Shown piece after piece: positions 33,312-41,669 of a DNA stretch of 64,000 nucleotides. A program made the position numbers and the translations under genes. Under the pieces are notes generated by a model. The model was not told the origin of the DNA. It was given only the letters and a program-made list of their open reading frames with translations, and did no database searches. The first letter of the stretch is position 1; the number at the start of each line of letters is the position of its first letter. This DNA is from Streptomyces sp. NRRL B-3428 (GTDB lineage Bacteria > Actinomycetota > Actinomycetes > Streptomycetales > Streptomycetaceae): the NCBI GenBank assembly GCA_000721375.1, contig JOGW01000001.1, forward strand, positions 124,001 to 188,000. The letters run 5' to 3'.

Positions 33312-34097
33312 TCACCTGGCCTTCGCGGTACGGGCCTCGAGCCGACGGACGACCTGGCCGAGCGGGATCGTGATGACCAGGTAGCAGAGGCCCGCCACCA
33401 TGATCGGAGTGAGGCTCTGATTGGTGATGAGCGCATCGCGCCCGAACTTGGCGAGCTCGTACTGCGCCGCCGTCATGCCGAGCAGATAGACCAGGGACGA
33501 GTCCTTGGTCAGCAGGATCAGCTCGTTGGTGAGCGGCGGCAGCACGATCCGGAAGGCCTGCGGGATGATGATGGAGATCATCGCGCGCCCCTGGGACATG
33601 CCCAGTGACCTGGCCGCCTCCATCTGCCCCTTGGGCACCGCCTGGATGCCGGCCCGGATCGTCTCCGCCATATAGGCGGCGCCGACCAGGCCGAGCGCCA
33701 GCATCACGGTGATGTAGTGATCGATGTTCAGCGAGAACGCCAGGGGCACGCCGTAGCCCAGGGCGATGAACACCAGCAGGGCGGGGAGCCCCCGGAAGAG
33801 CTCGATGTAGGCGATCGCCAGCCACCGGTTGGGCGCCACCTTGGACAAGCGCATCAGCGCCAGAACCAGGCCGAGACCGAGGCCGAAACTGAAGCCCATC
33901 GCGGTGTAGATGAGGGTGTTCACCAGCGCCCTGGTGATGACATCGGGGAACTGGTTCTGGGCCACCTCGATGTTGAAGAAGGCGCGGCGGACCTCGCCCC
34001 AGTCGGCGATCAGAACTATGGCGAGCAGTGCGGCGGCGAGCACGGCGTACTGCGCATTGCGTATCGCCTTGGCCTGCTGCCTCTTGGACATGGACAT
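33312..34097 (-). CDS. Amino-acid ABC importer, permease subunit
   Basis: A 261-residue inner-membrane permease with about five or six helices. The EAA loop that contacts the ATPase reads MEAARSLGMSQGRAMISIII. The HEQRAGA-type segment FRGLPALLVFIALGYG near residue 110 is typical of the HisMQ/GlnP family. A basic N-terminus precedes the first helix. Only one permease gene is present, so it probably acts as a homodimer. Confidence 0.92.
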   Translation of the reverse strand: MSMSKRQQAKAIRNAQYAVLAAALLAIVLIADWGEVRRAFFNIEVAQNQFPDVITRALVNTLIYTAMGFSFGLGLGLVLALMRLSKVAPNRWLAIAYIELFRGLPALLVFIALGYGVPLAFSLNIDHYITVMLALGLVGAAYMAETIRAGIQAVPKGQMEAARSLGMSQGRAMISIIIPQAFRIVLPPLTNELILLTKDSSLVYLLGMTAAQYELAKFGRDALITNQSLTPIMVAGLCYLVITIPLGQVVRRLEARTAKAR

Positions 34098-34131
34098 ACG
34101 TGACGATCTCCTCAGTGGTGGCGCAGCTCGG

Positions 34132-34914
34132 TCAGCCGGCGGCCGGGAACCACTTCTTGTAGATCTCGTCGTAGGTGCCGTCCTTCTTCGCCTTGGCCAG
34201 GACGTCGTTGATCACCTTGAGGAGCGCCTTGTTTCCCTTCTTCACGCCGATGCCGTACTGTTCGCCGGTTTCGAACTCGGTGGTCACCTCGAACTCCGGG
34301 TGTTGTCTGGCGTGTTCGAAGAGCAGACCGTTGTCGTTGATGACGGCGTCGACCTTGCCGGACGCCAGCGCGGCGAGCTGCAGACCGGAGTCCTCGAACT
34401 GCACGAGCTCGACGCCCTCGCCGTTCTTCTTCGCGTACTCCTCGCCCGTGGTGCTCTGCTGCACGCCGAGCTTCTTGCCCTTGAGCGCGGCGAGGTCCTT
34501 GTAGCCGGCGCCCTTCTTGGTGATCAGGGCCTGGGATGCGTCGAAGTAGGGGTCTGAGAAGTCGAACTTCTTCGCGCGCTCCGCGGTGATGGTCATGCCG
34601 GCGGCGGCCAGGTCACACTTGTTGGCGTTGAAGTTCTCGCCCGACTCGATGCCGTCGAAGGGGGTGTCGATCGGCACGTGTTCGACGTTCAGCTCCTTGG
34701 CGACGAGGTCCATCAGATCCATGTCGAAGCCGACGACCTTGCCGTCCTTCTCGACCTCGAAGGGCGCGTAGGGAAGCCCGGTGCAGTCCGTCAGTTTCCC
34801 TGCCTCGACCAGCGGCACGTCGCCGCTCTTGGCGTTCGATTCGGTGCTGCTGCAGCCGGCGAGCAGGACAACCGCGGCGACGGCTATGAGCGGCAGCGGG
34901 GAACGGGGCAACAT
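34132..34914 (-). CDS. Amino-acid ABC importer, lipoprotein binding protein
   Basis: A 260-residue extracellular solute-binding protein. The signal peptide ends in the lipobox LLAG-C at C21. The mature part has family-3 features: LPYAPFEVEKDGKVVGFDMD, CDLAAAGMTITAERAKKF and FSDPYFDASQAL, typical of polar amino-acid binders. ATG 34914 has a good GGAGG five bases upstream. It is first in the operon and probably determines specificity, likely glutamate, glutamine or a related amino acid. Confidence 0.93.
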   Translation of the reverse strand: MLPRSPLPLIAVAAVVLLAGCSSTESNAKSGDVPLVEAGKLTDCTGLPYAPFEVEKDGKVVGFDMDLMDLVAKELNVEHVPIDTPFDGIESGENFNANKCDLAAAGMTITAERAKKFDFSDPYFDASQALITKKGAGYKDLAALKGKKLGVQQSTTGEEYAKKNGEGVELVQFEDSGLQLAALASGKVDAVINDNGLLFEHARQHPEFEVTTEFETGEQYGIGVKKGNKALLKVINDVLAKAKKDGTYDEIYKKWFPAAG

Positions 34915-35005
34915 GGCGCCTCCAGAACGAGGTTGGGGTAATGCCCACCTGGTCAGCGGGCTGGACGGATCCTTCCACCGGCCCCGTATCCTGTCGCGGT
35001 CCCGG

Positions 35006-36847
35006 TCATTGCGAGAACGTAACGGCTGTGTACGAGCTGTCAGTTGGTGTCTCTCCATCCGACCCCCAGGACACGGCACACAGAGCCCGGTCGATCTCCT
35101 CCGTGTAGTGCGCGGCGGCGAGCCAGGTCCGTGCGAACCGGTCGGCGTCGGCCGGTGCGAGGCGCCCGAACGCGTCACGGGAACGGTCGGCGGCCGCGGC
35201 ATGGAGCGCGTCGAGGAGATCGCCCGCGGTGGTGAGGCCGAAGCGGCGCAGTCTGTGGCTGTCGGCTGAAGCGTCACCGGGGAAGGCGAGCACCCGTCGG
35301 CCGCCGGCGGCCGCCTGCTGAACGCGGCGGCGCAGCAGGTGCAGCGGTGCCTCGTCGGGTACGGGGGTGTGGGCGACCGGTGGAGTCGTGCGGGCGGGAA
35401 GATCCGCGCGGCGCATACGGTCCAGGCCCAGGTCGAGCCGAGCGTCCGGATCGGTGGGGTGACTCGTGGCGAGCAACTGGGCGCGGGGGAGCGGTCCCGG
35501 GACGAGGCGTGCGATGGTCCGCAGCCGACTGCCGGAAAGTTCCGCGAGCAGACGGAGGTTGTCACGGTGGGGCAGTGCGGGGTCGTCGTGGGCGGCGGCG
35601 AGGCGGAGCGTCACACCGTCGCAGTCGGCGAGCAGGCAGTCGCCTGCCGCCTCGCGGACCGGACCGATGACGGTGACGTCGAGGAAGAGCAGATCGTGGC
35701 CGTCGTCCGACAGGGCGCGCGAGGCCTGGTCGGCGAGAGGCGCGGCCCAGAGCCGGTCGAGCGGCTCCTCGCTCCAGGCGGCGCCGGACGCACGGACCGC
35801 ACGCACCTTTGCTCCCGCGCCGAGGCGGCCGGTCGTTGAGACGGTCGCGCCGGTGAGGGCGAGGCCGGCGCGGGACAGTTCGCGCGGTGTGAGTGTGGTG
35901 TCTCCGACCCGTATGGCGCGCTCGCCTGCCCCTATCGCCCGGGCCGCGCCGCCCGGGGCGACATCGGCGACGGTGTAGAGGCGGCCGTCGGCGTCCGCGG
36001 TCCAGGTGACGGCGCCCGCGTATCCGGTGGCGGTCAGAACGGGTTCGGAGAACAGCCCGTACAGACGGAGCGAGCCCTCGGGTGTGTAGGGCTGCCTTAC
36101 GGCGCCCTGCAGCGTGGCGAGTTCGGGGCCGGTGGCGTACGGGAGTCGGTGGGCGCCGAACAGGAGGGTGCGCAGGGCGGTCACCAGGTCGGAGAGACGG
36201 TACGAGGGGTCGGCGGACCGGGCGGCCCGTACGGCGGAGACCACGGAGACGGCCGAGGCGGACGCCCGGGGGAGCCCGGCGAGCCGGGCGGTGTGGGCGG
36301 CACGCAGCAACTCGGCCTGCAGGACGGCCCCTGCCCCGTCCGTACCGGCTTCGAGGATCGCGGCCGCGGCGGCGTGCAGGGCTTGTGCGGCGGCGAGTTG
36401 ACCGGTGGTGGCCTGGCTGTGCTCGGGGGCGGGGTCTTGCGTGGAGGCGTCTTGCGCGGTGGTCTCTTGCGCGGTGGTTTCTTGTGCGGAGGCGGCTTGT
36501 GTGGAGGTGTCTTGCGCGGAGGTGTCCTGTATGGAGATGTCTTGCACGGAGGCGTCGCCTTCGGCGATCGGTGCGGCCGAAGCCGCCGCAGCCCGGTGCA
36601 GGCACGCCGGGGCGAGCAGACAGCCGCACCGGATGCCGTCCGCCGTGGTCACCGCGCCGCCAGGGGCGTGCAGTTGGAGCTCGGTCTCGTCGTCGAGGGC
36701 GATCCGTACCGTGTCGCCGTCTACGACTACGGGCCGGTCCGCGAGTTTGGCTATGCCCGCGTCAAGGCGCCCCCGCAACCGGGGCGTCAGGGCGCCGACG
36801 AGTTCCGCCGTCACGGACGGTGCGACGGGTGGCAGTTGCGGGGTCAT
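35006..36847 (-). CDS. SWIM zinc-finger protein of the MoxR/VWA operon
   Basis: A 613-residue protein. A SWIM finger (CxC...CxH) is formed by C74, C76, C82 and H84 in RCGCLLAPACLH; such fingers bind nucleic acids or proteins. A low-complexity linker of about 45 residues follows, made of repeats such as QDTSA. The rest is a large domain of unknown fold with no catalytic motif that I see. ATG 36847 overlaps the stop of the VWA gene (ATGA). It is the last gene of the five-gene operon and corresponds by position to E. coli YehQ. Confidence 0.85.
   Translation of the reverse strand: MTPQLPPVAPSVTAELVGALTPRLRGRLDAGIAKLADRPVVVDGDTVRIALDDETELQLHAPGGAVTTADGIRCGCLLAPACLHRAAAASAAPIAEGDASVQDISIQDTSAQDTSTQAASAQETTAQETTAQDASTQDPAPEHSQATTGQLAAAQALHAAAAAILEAGTDGAGAVLQAELLRAAHTARLAGLPRASASAVSVVSAVRAARSADPSYRLSDLVTALRTLLFGAHRLPYATGPELATLQGAVRQPYTPEGSLRLYGLFSEPVLTATGYAGAVTWTADADGRLYTVADVAPGGAARAIGAGERAIRVGDTTLTPRELSRAGLALTGATVSTTGRLGAGAKVRAVRASGAAWSEEPLDRLWAAPLADQASRALSDDGHDLLFLDVTVIGPVREAAGDCLLADCDGVTLRLAAAHDDPALPHRDNLRLLAELSGSRLRTIARLVPGPLPRAQLLATSHPTDPDARLDLGLDRMRRADLPARTTPPVAHTPVPDEAPLHLLRRRVQQAAAGGRRVLAFPGDASADSHRLRRFGLTTAGDLLDALHAAAADRSRDAFGRLAPADADRFARTWLAAAHYTEEIDRALCAVSWGSDGETPTDSSYTAVTFSQ
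36433..36556 (-). repeat. 15-bp tandem repeats in the SWIM gene
   Basis: About eight imperfect units of the type GTCTTGCGCGGAGGT (plus strand) encode QDTSA/QETTA repeats in the linker after the zinc finger. They are in frame and GC-skewed relative to flanking sequence. Confidence 0.8.
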
Positions 36848-39800
36848 GCGATCTTCTCCCCTACCCAGCGGGCGAGTTCGAGCGGGCTGAGTGCGGCGAC
36901 CGGCATGCCCGCGGCGACCAGCTGACCCGCCACGCCGGTGGAGTAGCGGGGGCGGCCCGAGTCGTCGAGGCTTGCGCAGCCCAGGACATGGCAGCCGGCG
37001 CCGACCAGGGCACGGACCTCGGCGAGCAGTCCGCCCAGCGGATAGCCCTCCTCGAAGTCGCTGATGACCACGACGAGCGTGCGCGAGGGCACGGTGACCA
37101 GTTCGCGGGCGTGCCGCAGGCCCGCCGCGATGTGGGTGCCGCCGCCCACGCTGACCTCGAGGAGCAGCGACAGCGGGTCGTCGACCTGCCCGGTGAGGTC
37201 CATGACCTCGGTGGAGAACGCCAGGAAGTGCGTCGAGAGCGTCGGCACACCCGCCAGGACCGACGCGGTGAGCGCGGCCCATACGGTCGACGCCTCCATG
37301 GAGCCGGACACGTCGGTGACCAGGACCAGCCGCCAGTCCGCGGCCTTCGTGGCGCGGGTACGGAACACCGGGTGTTCCGGGATGACCTGCACCGTGCCGT
37401 CCGCGTCGCGGCGTGCGGTCGCCAGGTTGGCGCGCAACGTGCGGGGGAGATCGAGGCCGCCGCCCGGGCGGCGGCTCGGTCGGGGCAGGGCTGTGCCGTG
37501 CAGTGCGGGGCGAAGCCGGGTGGCCAGTTGCCTGGTCAGCGCGTCGACGAGGCGGCGTACCAGGGGACGCAGTGCGGCGAGGCGTGCCTCGGGGAGCCCT
37601 CCGGCGTGGCTGAGTACGGTGCGCAACAGGTCGACCGAGGGTCGGGCGCTCTCCGGATCGAGCTCGGACAGGACATCGGTGCGGCCCGCGGAGGCCGCGG
37701 CCGCGAGGACCTCCTCCCTGATGCCGGGCCCGAACAGGGCCGCGAGGTCCTCGGACCACTCCCGCGCACCCGGATAGGCGGCCTCGCGTCCGCCCCGGCC
37801 GCCCGCACCGGGCAGGTCGCCCCTGCTGCCTTCGCCGCGACCGCTGCCGTACAGCTCGTCGAGAGCGGTAGCCAATGAGGCGGCGGAGCGCGGGAGTTGA
37901 TCGGTGCGACGGCCGAGGGCGAGGCGCCAGCGGTCCGCCGGCTGGAGCTGGTGTTCTGGTGACGGTGCCTTCTCAGGGGCGTGCGTGCCTTCCGCTTCGG
38001 GCCGCGGCGGGGGCAGCAGATCGAGTGTGCGCAGGGCCTCGCGGGCGACGAGGTCGGCGCGGGTCCACATCGCGAGCGTGGCCGGGGCGACGGTTCCGGT
38101 GTCGTCGAGACGGTCGAGGCCGATGCGTTCCTCGACGGTGGCGAGCAATCGCTCGCGTGCTCCCGGGCTGAGGGTGTCGAAGCCCGCGCGCAGTGCGGGG
38201 AGCCGGTCGAGGAAGTCCCGGTCGGTGAGGTCCGAGACCCGGTCGAGAAGCGGTTCAAGTACGGGAGTCGCCGCCTCCAGGAGGGGGCCCGCCGCGGTGA
38301 GCAGACCGGTCAGGCGGGCGGTGAGGGAGCTGCGCGATCCGGGGTCGCAGGCCGCGTCCACCCATGAGGCGACGCGGTCGCCGAGCGCCTCGGGTGCCTC
38401 GTGCCCGAGCAGGACGCGTACCGCTCCGGCGGCGCCACGCATGAGCGGTGAGCCGTCGGCCGAAAGACGGGCCAGGGCATCGGTCAGCCGGATGCCGCCC
38501 AACAGGTCGGCGCGGTGGGCCAGTTCGAGCAGCGCGTGTGCGTCGGCGGGGTCTTCGGATCCGGTCAGCCCGTCCACCTGGCGCACCGCGGCGGACGTGA
38601 GGAGCTCGGCGACGGCGGTCAGCCGGGTCCTGCGGTCCTCGTCAAGGCCGAGTCCGGGCAGATGTCCGGCCCTCAGCCGGTCCGACAGGGCGAGGCCGGC
38701 GAGCAGTTCGGGCAGTGCGCCCGCCTGCGGCAGGATCCTCGCGGCCTCGGCGAGCCGCTCGTCGACGAGCTCGGGCAGACCGCAGTGCGCCGCCTGCTCG
38801 AGTCCGCGCAGGCACTGCGCGGCCGTCGGCCCGCCCTCGGCCAGTTCGGAGCGCCGACGCTCGCGCAGCAGACCTTCGGCGGCTTGCGCCAGGGTGACCC
38901 CTCGGATGCCGGCCGCGGTCAGCATGGCCGCGGTGGCAGGCGTCCAGGACACCTCCCAGCGCGTGGTGAGTGCGTCGGCGCCGCCGGTGCCGACGACCTC
39001 CTTCTCCTGTGCATACGGCACACCGCACACCGAAAGGCGGCGCAGCAGCAGGTCGCGACGCCGGTCGAGGTCGGAGCGCAGCGGATCCAGACGCAGGTCA
39101 CGGACCGTGCCGCCCTGCCGGTCGTGCGGGCCCGGCAGTCCCAGCGCCGCCAACTCCTCCTCGACCGCGGGAGCGAGACCACTGCGCGGGGCGCCGGGTG
39201 CGGGGCGTCCGGTGCGGGTGCCGACGAGCACCTGCTCCATGGCGCGCGCGACCGCCCGTCCGCGCCCGTACGGCTCGCCCTGCGCAAGGACCGTCTGCAC
39301 CGCCTCGACCAACTCGCCCCGGCCTGCGGCAGGAAGGCCGCGCAGGCGCCCGAGATCTCCGGCGAGGCGGATGATCTCGCGTGCGTCGGCCGGGCCCGAC
39401 GGGTGGCCGAGGGCCCGCAGCCGGGCGCACACCCGTACGGCCGCGCGCGTCAACGCCTCCTCCAGAGCCGTCGGATCGCCTGCCGCCCGCAGCACCAGGT
39501 GCTGCCACTCCGGATCCCGGATACCGGCCGGGTAGCCGGAGCGGGAGTCCAGGAGTGTGTAGGTGTACGGGATCAGGGAGGTCGTCCACGGGGATCGGTC
39601 CGCCTGAGCCGTGGTGACCGGCCGCCCGGGCGTCGGCTCCGTCGGGGTGGCCGAGGTGAGCGCCGGAGCATGGAAGGCGCCGACCACCACAGCGGCCCGC
39701 TCGCCGTTCGCCCTCGCGGCCGCCAGACAGGAGCGCATCCACCGCTCACGGCGCAGATCCAACTCGTCGACCCCGCGCGAGGCGGCCGCGTCCTCGCGCA

Positions 39801-40434
39801 ACGCCCAACCGGTCAGCAGGGCAGCGCGCCGCACTGCCTCGGGCGAGGACCCAGGAGCGGCCGCTTCCACGAGACGGTCCCACAAGTCGTCCCCGGGACG
39901 TCCGGTGAGCCGGGCCTGCAGGGCGGATGCGAGGCCGGATGTCCCGGCCGTCTCAGGGGAGTTGGGCGCGGGTGCTTTCTGCTCGCACTCAGGATCCTGC
40001 GCCCTCCCGGGATCCGAATCCCGATCGTCGGCGGCCCCCTCCCCCCACGCCCGGTCGGCGAGCGGCAGGTCGCAGGCGATGACCGGCACGTCATGCCGTA
40101 CCGCCCAACGCACAGCGGCGAGTTCAGGTGAGAACTCGGCGAACGGATAGAACGCAGGGCCCCCGCCCCCGCCCCGTGGAGCGGCCGCCAGCGCCACCGG
40201 CGCGCGCGTCTCGGCGTGCCCGAGCCACGCAAGCCACTCCTGCATCTCGCCCGGCAGCTCGACCAGGAGCACGTCCGGCTTCGCCGTATCGAGCAGAGCG
40301 GGCAGTACGGCCGCGAGCGAAGGCGCATGGTGCCGTACGCCGATGAGGTAGGGGCCCGCCGGATCGGTGAGCGCGGACAGGGCCTCGTCAGGCGTGGCAA
40401 CGGCCTGGTGGAGAGCGCCCGAGGACGGGGTCAC
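36844..40434 (-). CDS. DUF5682-VWA fusion protein
   Basis: A 1196-residue protein. The first third matches DUF5682 in outline (YLIGVRHHAPSLAAVLPALL, then PDVLLVELPGEMQEWLAWL and a histidine-containing VVVGAFHAPAL). A long helical middle follows. The last 230 residues form a von Willebrand A domain with the metal-dependent adhesion site DVSGSM in LVTDVSGSMEAS and a conserved threonine near GGGTH. In E. coli the corresponding functions are separate proteins (YehM and YehP), so this appears to be a natural fusion. GTG 40434 follows GGAGGAC, within six bases of the MoxR stop. Confidence 0.85.
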   Translation of the reverse strand: MTPSSGALHQAVATPDEALSALTDPAGPYLIGVRHHAPSLAAVLPALLDTAKPDVLLVELPGEMQEWLAWLGHAETRAPVALAAAPRGGGGGPAFYPFAEFSPELAAVRWAVRHDVPVIACDLPLADRAWGEGAADDRDSDPGRAQDPECEQKAPAPNSPETAGTSGLASALQARLTGRPGDDLWDRLVEAAAPGSSPEAVRRAALLTGWALREDAAASRGVDELDLRRERWMRSCLAAARANGERAAVVVGAFHAPALTSATPTEPTPGRPVTTAQADRSPWTTSLIPYTYTLLDSRSGYPAGIRDPEWQHLVLRAAGDPTALEEALTRAAVRVCARLRALGHPSGPADAREIIRLAGDLGRLRGLPAAGRGELVEAVQTVLAQGEPYGRGRAVARAMEQVLVGTRTGRPAPGAPRSGLAPAVEEELAALGLPGPHDRQGGTVRDLRLDPLRSDLDRRRDLLLRRLSVCGVPYAQEKEVVGTGGADALTTRWEVSWTPATAAMLTAAGIRGVTLAQAAEGLLRERRRSELAEGGPTAAQCLRGLEQAAHCGLPELVDERLAEAARILPQAGALPELLAGLALSDRLRAGHLPGLGLDEDRRTRLTAVAELLTSAAVRQVDGLTGSEDPADAHALLELAHRADLLGGIRLTDALARLSADGSPLMRGAAGAVRVLLGHEAPEALGDRVASWVDAACDPGSRSSLTARLTGLLTAAGPLLEAATPVLEPLLDRVSDLTDRDFLDRLPALRAGFDTLSPGARERLLATVEERIGLDRLDDTGTVAPATLAMWTRADLVAREALRTLDLLPPPRPEAEGTHAPEKAPSPEHQLQPADRWRLALGRRTDQLPRSAASLATALDELYGSGRGEGSRGDLPGAGGRGGREAAYPGAREWSEDLAALFGPGIREEVLAAAASAGRTDVLSELDPESARPSVDLLRTVLSHAGGLPEARLAALRPLVRRLVDALTRQLATRLRPALHGTALPRPSRRPGGGLDLPRTLRANLATARRDADGTVQVIPEHPVFRTRATKAADWRLVLVTDVSGSMEASTVWAALTASVLAGVPTLSTHFLAFSTEVMDLTGQVDDPLSLLLEVSVGGGTHIAAGLRHARELVTVPSRTLVVVISDFEEGYPLGGLLAEVRALVGAGCHVLGCASLDDSGRPRYSTGVAGQLVAAGMPVAALSPLELARWVGEKIA

Positions 40435-40439
40435 GGCGG

Positions 40440-41669
40440 TCAGTCCTCCAGCACGGTGCGCAGATCCCACAGGGTGCGCCAGGTCGCGGAACCCTGCTCG
40501 GCGCGGCGGCGCACGGGGCCGTCCCAGTAGCCGCGCAACCGCGCCGCGTCCGCGGGATCGTCCTTGCGGACCACCCCGAGCAGATGCCCGGGAAGCAGCC
40601 CCAGGACATCGCGGTCGCCGGGGAAGTACGCCGCGGCGAGCCCGAGCGCGCCCGCGACGGACACGGCTTCCGCGGTGCTCATCACCGTGGAGGGCCGCTC
40701 GACCTCCCAGCCTTCCGCCGACCGGCCCTCACGTAGATCGCGGAACGCGGTGACCAGTGCCTCGAGTACGGCGTCATCCACCCGGAAGTCCGCTTTCGCC
40801 CGCTCGACACTGGCCCGCGCCTGGCTGCGTACCAGCGCGGTTTCGGCCTCGAGGTCCGTGATGGGGCCGACGGTCTCGAAGTTGAAGCGCCGCTTGAGCG
40901 CGGCGGACATCTCCGATACGCCCCTGTCCCGCAGGTTGGCCGTCGCGATGAGACTGAAACCGGGTGCCGCGTGCGCCAACGCATCGGCCGTACCCGCCAG
41001 TTCGGGCACCGCGATACGCCGCTCGGAAAGCAGCGAGACCAGTGAGTCCTGCACTTCGGGCAGGCAGCGGGTGACCTCCTCGACCCGCGCGACGGCGCCC
41101 CGGGTCATGGCGGTCAGGACCGGTGAAGGCACGAGCGCCTGCCGGCTCGGGCCCTGGGCGAGCAGCAGCGCGTAGTTCCAGCCGTACTTGAGCTGGTCCT
41201 CGGTGGTGCCCGCGGTCCCCTGCACGACCAGGCCGCTGGTACCGCACACCGCGGCCGAAAGGAGCTCGGACAGCATGGACTTGGCCGTGCCGGGTTCGCC
41301 GACGAGCAGCAGCCCGCGCTCCCCGGCGAGCGTCACCACACACCGCTCGACCAGCGCCCGGTCGCCCACGAACTTGCCCTGGATCACCAGTCGGCGCGGC
41401 ACCCCGTCCGGCACCTCGACGCCGTCGCCCAGGCTCAGGGCCTGACCCGCGCTGCCCATCACGAACGTGACGACCGCGCGCGGAGTGAGCCGCCAGGCGG
41501 GCGGTCGCGGGCCGTCGTCGTACGCGGCGAGGAAGGCGAGTTCGGCCGCGTACAGCTCTTCGGGCGGGACGATCTGGCGGTGCGCGCCGGAGGCCGTCGT
41601 GCCGGAGGCGGCCGTGGCGGGGACGGATGCGCCGGAGGCGGACGTGTCGGTTGCGGGAACGGTGGTCAT
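40440..41669 (-). CDS. MoxR-type AAA+ ATPase
   Basis: A 409-residue AAA+ ATPase of the MoxR group, which typically works with VWA proteins as a chaperone-like remodeller. A Ser/Thr/Ala-rich N-terminus of about 30 residues precedes the core. Walker A is GEPGTAKS. The Walker B region reads ARVEEVTR rather than the usual DEI, keeping the second acidic residue only. Sensor 1 is in LIATANLRDRG, and arginine-finger candidates are in SAALKRRFNFE. The start overlaps the stop of the giant upstream gene (ATGA). Confidence 0.88.
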   Translation of the reverse strand: MTTVPATDTSASGASVPATAASGTTASGAHRQIVPPEELYAAELAFLAAYDDGPRPPAWRLTPRAVVTFVMGSAGQALSLGDGVEVPDGVPRRLVIQGKFVGDRALVERCVVTLAGERGLLLVGEPGTAKSMLSELLSAAVCGTSGLVVQGTAGTTEDQLKYGWNYALLLAQGPSRQALVPSPVLTAMTRGAVARVEEVTRCLPEVQDSLVSLLSERRIAVPELAGTADALAHAAPGFSLIATANLRDRGVSEMSAALKRRFNFETVGPITDLEAETALVRSQARASVERAKADFRVDDAVLEALVTAFRDLREGRSAEGWEVERPSTVMSTAEAVSVAGALGLAAAYFPGDRDVLGLLPGHLLGVVRKDDPADAARLRGYWDGPVRRRAEQGSATWRTLWDLRTVLED

